Shown here one piece after another: positions 61,608 to 64,000 of a DNA stretch of 64,000 nucleotides (positions are counted from its first letter, which is position 1; the number at the start of each line of letters is the position of its first letter). This DNA comes from Thalassobius sp047123305. Its GTDB lineage: Bacteria > Pseudomonadota > Alphaproteobacteria > Rhodobacterales > Rhodobacteraceae. The stretch spans positions 2,418,001 to 2,482,000 of the forward strand of contig NZ_CP138918.1 in NCBI RefSeq assembly GCF_047123305.1, written 5' to 3'. The notes under the pieces are model-generated. The model did no database searches, was not told the origin of the DNA, and saw nothing but the letters and a program-made list of their open reading frames with translations. The translations under genes were made by a program, and so were the position numbers.

Positions 61608-62473
61608 CCTTCGGTTTGCCCCCCAGTGTGCCCCGCGCCGGCTGTTCAGTGAAACTGTGCTTTGAAGTCCGTTGCCGTGAGCGCAACATGTGCGCTAAGA
61701 GGTGGGCGGAGTTCAAAAGCCTTCGGCTCTCTTTTGAAATTCCAGGATCAAATTCTGCCGCCTGTGCCGAGGGCTTGTCGCCATTCCTGCTATCCAAATG
61801 ATGTCGACATCAGCGGAAACCGCTCGTTCAAAGTAGTGCTAGCCGTGTTTCGAACCGAGATTTCTCAACTGTTCAACCCTGATCGCCTTCGCACAAATGT
61901 TCGTGCGAGCAAAATCATAAAACCCTGCAGAATATGAAGAAAATTGAAATTCGTGAGGATTTGAGGGCAAAACAAATCAATGGAGGCGAGTACCGGACCC
62001 TCCTCCATTGCTATAACCCATTGAATAGCCAAAGTTGGGCGAATGCAAGGTTGCTAGATGTGTCACACTTTGTGTCACACCCGATTGGCGCGGACAAGTT
62101 GGATCGTTACAATGCTGCTAATGCGCTGTCCGTGCACAGTTGGGTGGCGTGTGTGTGGGGGGGGGCTAGGTCGGCGCGAGGGTTGAAATCTGGCTTAAGA
62201 TCTCTAGGTTAGGAATGCGCTAACCGTGGCGTGAGAAAATGACCACAATTCACGGTGAGACCATCGGATATCGCTTGAATTGCCCTGATGAACAGGTGTA
62301 AGCCAAGAGTAACAACGGGTAATGTGAGACTCGGATTGGCTCTCGATAGGGGTTGTCATGTGGGCAACTTTTAGTAGTGAGGGCTAATATTGGGTGTATC
62401 TGCGTCGTTGTGGTCTATATGTAGCTGTCGGGTCGTGTAGTAGGCCCGTCTGAACAACTGAGAGGGATTCGGA
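61608..62473. other. Boundary region of a genomic island, no gene supported
   Basis: About 870 bases. It has an imperfect hairpin (TTCAAAAG ... CTTTTGAA, 61712-61738) and a tRNA-like fragment at 61981-61996 treated separately. A 92-residue frame at 61934 runs across that fragment and ends in low-complexity Gly/Arg sequence, so it is not called. The sequence after 62000 looks unlike the flanking core genes. Confidence 0.45.
61981..61996 (-). other. tRNA-Cys 3'-end-like fragment, candidate attachment site
   Basis: TGGAGGCGAGTACCGG is the reverse complement of CCGGTACTCGCCTCCA, which I recognise as the 3' end (T-arm to CCA) typical of tRNA-Cys in this group. The rest of the tRNA is absent. Such 3'-end fragments mark the att sites of integrated islands, and an island-like set of genes starts about 480 bases downstream. 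Confidence 0.5.
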
Positions 62474-62662
62474 ATGGCTAATCAACTTGAACTGGCTCAA
62501 AACCGCCTCTTCGGAGCGGACGGTCTCGGTGTGTCAGATTTTAAAATGTACCCGGGCACCTCGCGTGAGGTGTCGAAGGCGCAGTTTGCCGAGCAGATCA
62601 ATAAGGTTCTTGCCCAAGTAGAGGCAGGGGACTATGAACTTGTAGAAGAGTATGAAGATTAA
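62474..62662 (+). CDS. Small hypothetical protein of the island
   Basis: A 62-residue acidic protein (NQLELAQNRLFGADGLGVSD near the start; VEAGDYELVEEYED at the end) with GAGAGGGA before the ATG. The body QFAEQINKVLAQVEAGDYEL is helical. No family recognised. It is 21 bases upstream of an ImmA/IrrE-like gene and probably cotranscribed; an acidic partner of a phage-type protein is possible. Confidence 0.65.
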   Translation: MANQLELAQNRLFGADGLGVSDFKMYPGTSREVSKAQFAEQINKVLAQVEAGDYELVEEYED

Positions 62663-62683
62663 TCTACAGGTTGTGAGGCGTGA

Positions 62684-63280
62684 GTGTCATTTAAGGAGCT
62701 TTACGACTTTGCCCAGACCGAAGCGGTCTATGGGCAGGGTAAGCGTTACGTGTCTCGGGCTGTCCTAAAGGATAAGGCTGTCGAGGTAGCGGGAATTGAG
62801 AAGGTCGTCCATATCCAAACCGGCGCAGACCTAGGGGTCTCGCGCGGTTTTTGGCTTGCGCCCACAAACAAAAATCACCCTCTGGTGAAGCAGCTAGGCT
62901 GCCACATCATTGTCACTCAGCGTGGTCTAAATAACTGCTGGGACCGGTTTGTTTACGTGAAAGAGTTGACGCATCTATTTGATGTGGAGCAGGAGCGTAC
63001 GGCCTCTGCAGAAGACTTTGATGGTCTTCTGGGTGAGTTTGCTACGCTGGAGTCGTTGTCAGGTGGCTCGCCTCAGTTTCTTTCTGAGGCAAAGGCTGTA
63101 TGGGCTGCGCTCGCGCTTCTTTGCCCTGAAGAGCAGCGGCTGACTTTTGAGAAAGAGCGTAATGCTGTCATGATAGATGACTACGAAATCGCGTTACGTC
63201 TGCGTATTCCGCAAATTCATGTGCCCAAGCTGTTTAGCCCAAGCTACCAAGTGGCTCTTAAGGCTCTTCTCGACGGGTGA
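62684..63280 (+). CDS. Degenerate ImmA/IrrE-like protein
   Basis: A 198-residue protein from GTG 62684 (GAGG upstream). The middle carries FVYVKELTHLFDVEQERT, where ImmA/IrrE zinc peptidases have HExxH; here the first His is Lys (KELTH). Further on, LSEAKAVWAALALLCPEEQR matches the following EAEANxFAxxLLxP segment of that family, and the end (EIALRLRIPQIHVPKL) the usual helix-turn-helix-like tail. ImmA proteases release phage repressors; loss of the first zinc ligand suggests a binding or regulatory role instead. Placement in an integrase-bearing island fits. Confidence 0.6.
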   Translation: MSFKELYDFAQTEAVYGQGKRYVSRAVLKDKAVEVAGIEKVVHIQTGADLGVSRGFWLAPTNKNHPLVKQLGCHIIVTQRGLNNCWDRFVYVKELTHLFDVEQERTASAEDFDGLLGEFATLESLSGGSPQFLSEAKAVWAALALLCPEEQRLTFEKERNAVMIDDYEIALRLRIPQIHVPKLFSPSYQVALKALLDG

Positions 63281-63490
63281 CGTCGTTGACTTGAGAAAAA
63301 GTGGCACATTTTTGTGGGGCGGTGTCTATAGCCTATAGGTTGTCCATCTTCCCCCTTACCCCTGGTCTTTAGGAAGGCTGGTGTGGCAAGGGTATTGGGT
63401 GTGTTGGGGTTTCATTCACAACCATCGTTGACATTTGCAACATGGTGCTGTTCGACTGTCGGCTGTATGCTGACCGAGGGGTAAGGCAGG

Positions 63491-64000
63491 ATGAAGCAGT
63501 ACGCAGTCTACCGTCGTGTGAGTACGAAGGAACAGGGGCGCAGTGGGTTAGGGCTGGATGCACAGGACCGTGATATCGCCCTGTACTTCGAAGGGTTCTC
63601 GGCTGGCCCCTATGAGGTGGTGGAGACCTTCACAGACGTCCTGAGTGGAGCGGATGACGACAGGCCGCAACTCTCTGCTGCTCTTGATCTTTGCCGCAAG
63701 ACGGGCGCGACCCTACTGGTGAGCAAGCTGGATCGTCTGTCCCGGAAAGTCTCAACCATTGCTGCCTTGATGGATGACAAGCGCGTCAAGCTGCGGGTGG
63801 CATCCATGCCCAATGCTGACAAGTTTCAGCTGCATATCTACGCGGCCCTTGCCGAGCAGGAGCGGGAGTTCATCTCTGCTAGGACAAAGGCGGCTCTGGC
63901 CGAGGCAAAGCAACGAGGGGCGAAGCTGGGCGGTCTCAGAGACAAGACAATGCAGCGCAACAAGACCGTGCAGGCGAATGCTCTGGCTCGGGCTGAAAAG
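63491..64000 (+). CDS. Serine recombinase (N-terminal part, runs off the window)
   Basis: 170 codons from ATG 63491 to the edge with no stop. The resolvase/invertase catalytic domain is clear: YAVYRRVSTKEQGRSGLGLD with catalytic Ser11 and Arg8, DVLSGADDDRPQLSAALDLC, TLLVSKLDRLSRKVSTIAAL and IYAALAEQEREFISARTKAA. This is the large or medium serine-recombinase type that moves phages and islands; the C-terminal DNA-binding part lies beyond the window. GGCAGG sits just before the ATG. Confidence 0.9.
   Translation, partial: MKQYAVYRRVSTKEQGRSGLGLDAQDRDIALYFEGFSAGPYEVVETFTDVLSGADDDRPQLSAALDLCRKTGATLLVSKLDRLSRKVSTIAALMDDKRVKLRVASMPNADKFQLHIYAALAEQEREFISARTKAALAEAKQRGAKLGGLRDKTMQRNKTVQANALARAEK

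Noticed and set aside
61700..61790. Intact tRNA or tmRNA after the PAS gene
   Set aside because: The hairpin at 61712-61738 is not followed or preceded by the other arms of a tRNA, and no GGTTCGA-type loop is present.
61934..62212. 92-residue frame over the island boundary
   Set aside because: It runs through the tRNA-like fragment, ends in low-complexity Gly/Arg sequence and lacks a ribosome-binding site.

Overview
The window reads as chromosome from an alphaproteobacterium of the Rhodobacteraceae (Roseobacter group). The grounds are gene content and order: a hisS-hisZ-hisG operon with the short HisG, a DUF1489 protein beside a B12-dependent ribonucleotide reductase, a FtrA-like regulator divergent from a rhodanese, and the HutF/HutG five-step histidine route. 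No rRNA, intact tRNA or CRISPR array was seen.

Layout. 1-14.9 kb is core: the 3' part of dnaE, a repeat-bearing lipoprotein, slyX, rhodanese/FtrA pair, hisS-hisZ-hisG, a Slam-type outer-membrane translocon with its surface-lipoprotein partner, DUF1489 and nrdJ. 15.0-19.7 kb is an accessory block: a roughly 1300-residue protein ending in a PD-(D/E)xK nuclease motif, behind two small unknown genes; this may be an undescribed defence locus. 20.3-23.1 kb holds two EF-hand proteins, a secreted protein and an ECF sigma / membrane anti-sigma / periplasmic sensor trio resembling CnrYXH. 23.6-35.3 kb is a hexuronate regulon: uxuA, uxuB, uxaC, a TctA-TctB fusion and TctC for uptake, a LacI repressor, kdgK, and two different ComA (phosphosulfolactate synthase) family proteins of unexplained role. 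Three near-identical TGATAACGTTATCA palindromes mark its three promoters.

36.0-44.5 kb is accessory: a glutaredoxin, a Phd/YefM-like antitoxin with an unknown partner, an XRE regulator, then a Tn7-like transposition module (Ner-like repressor, tnsA, tnsB, tnsC, a long tniQ) with a tRNA 2'-phosphotransferase gene (kptA) attached. The TniQ C-terminus appears to contain five tandem helix-turn-helix-like units. 45.2-48.3 kb has three exported small proteins (DUF5519, two NTF2/SnoaL folds) and a membrane protein divergent from a LysR regulator. 48.8-52.4 kb is an XRE-cupin regulator divergent from a second-type glyA and an AGCS amino-acid symporter. 52.5-59.9 kb is a complete hut locus (hutC, hutF, hutI, hutH, hutG, hutU). 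60.3-61.6 kb encodes an Aer-type PAS protein. From about 62 kb to the edge lies the start of a genomic island: a tRNA-Cys 3'-end-like fragment, two small genes (one a degenerate ImmA/IrrE-like protein) and a serine recombinase cut by the window end.

Starts were chosen by ribosome-binding sites and family length. Function calls come from motif recognition by eye, without database searches.
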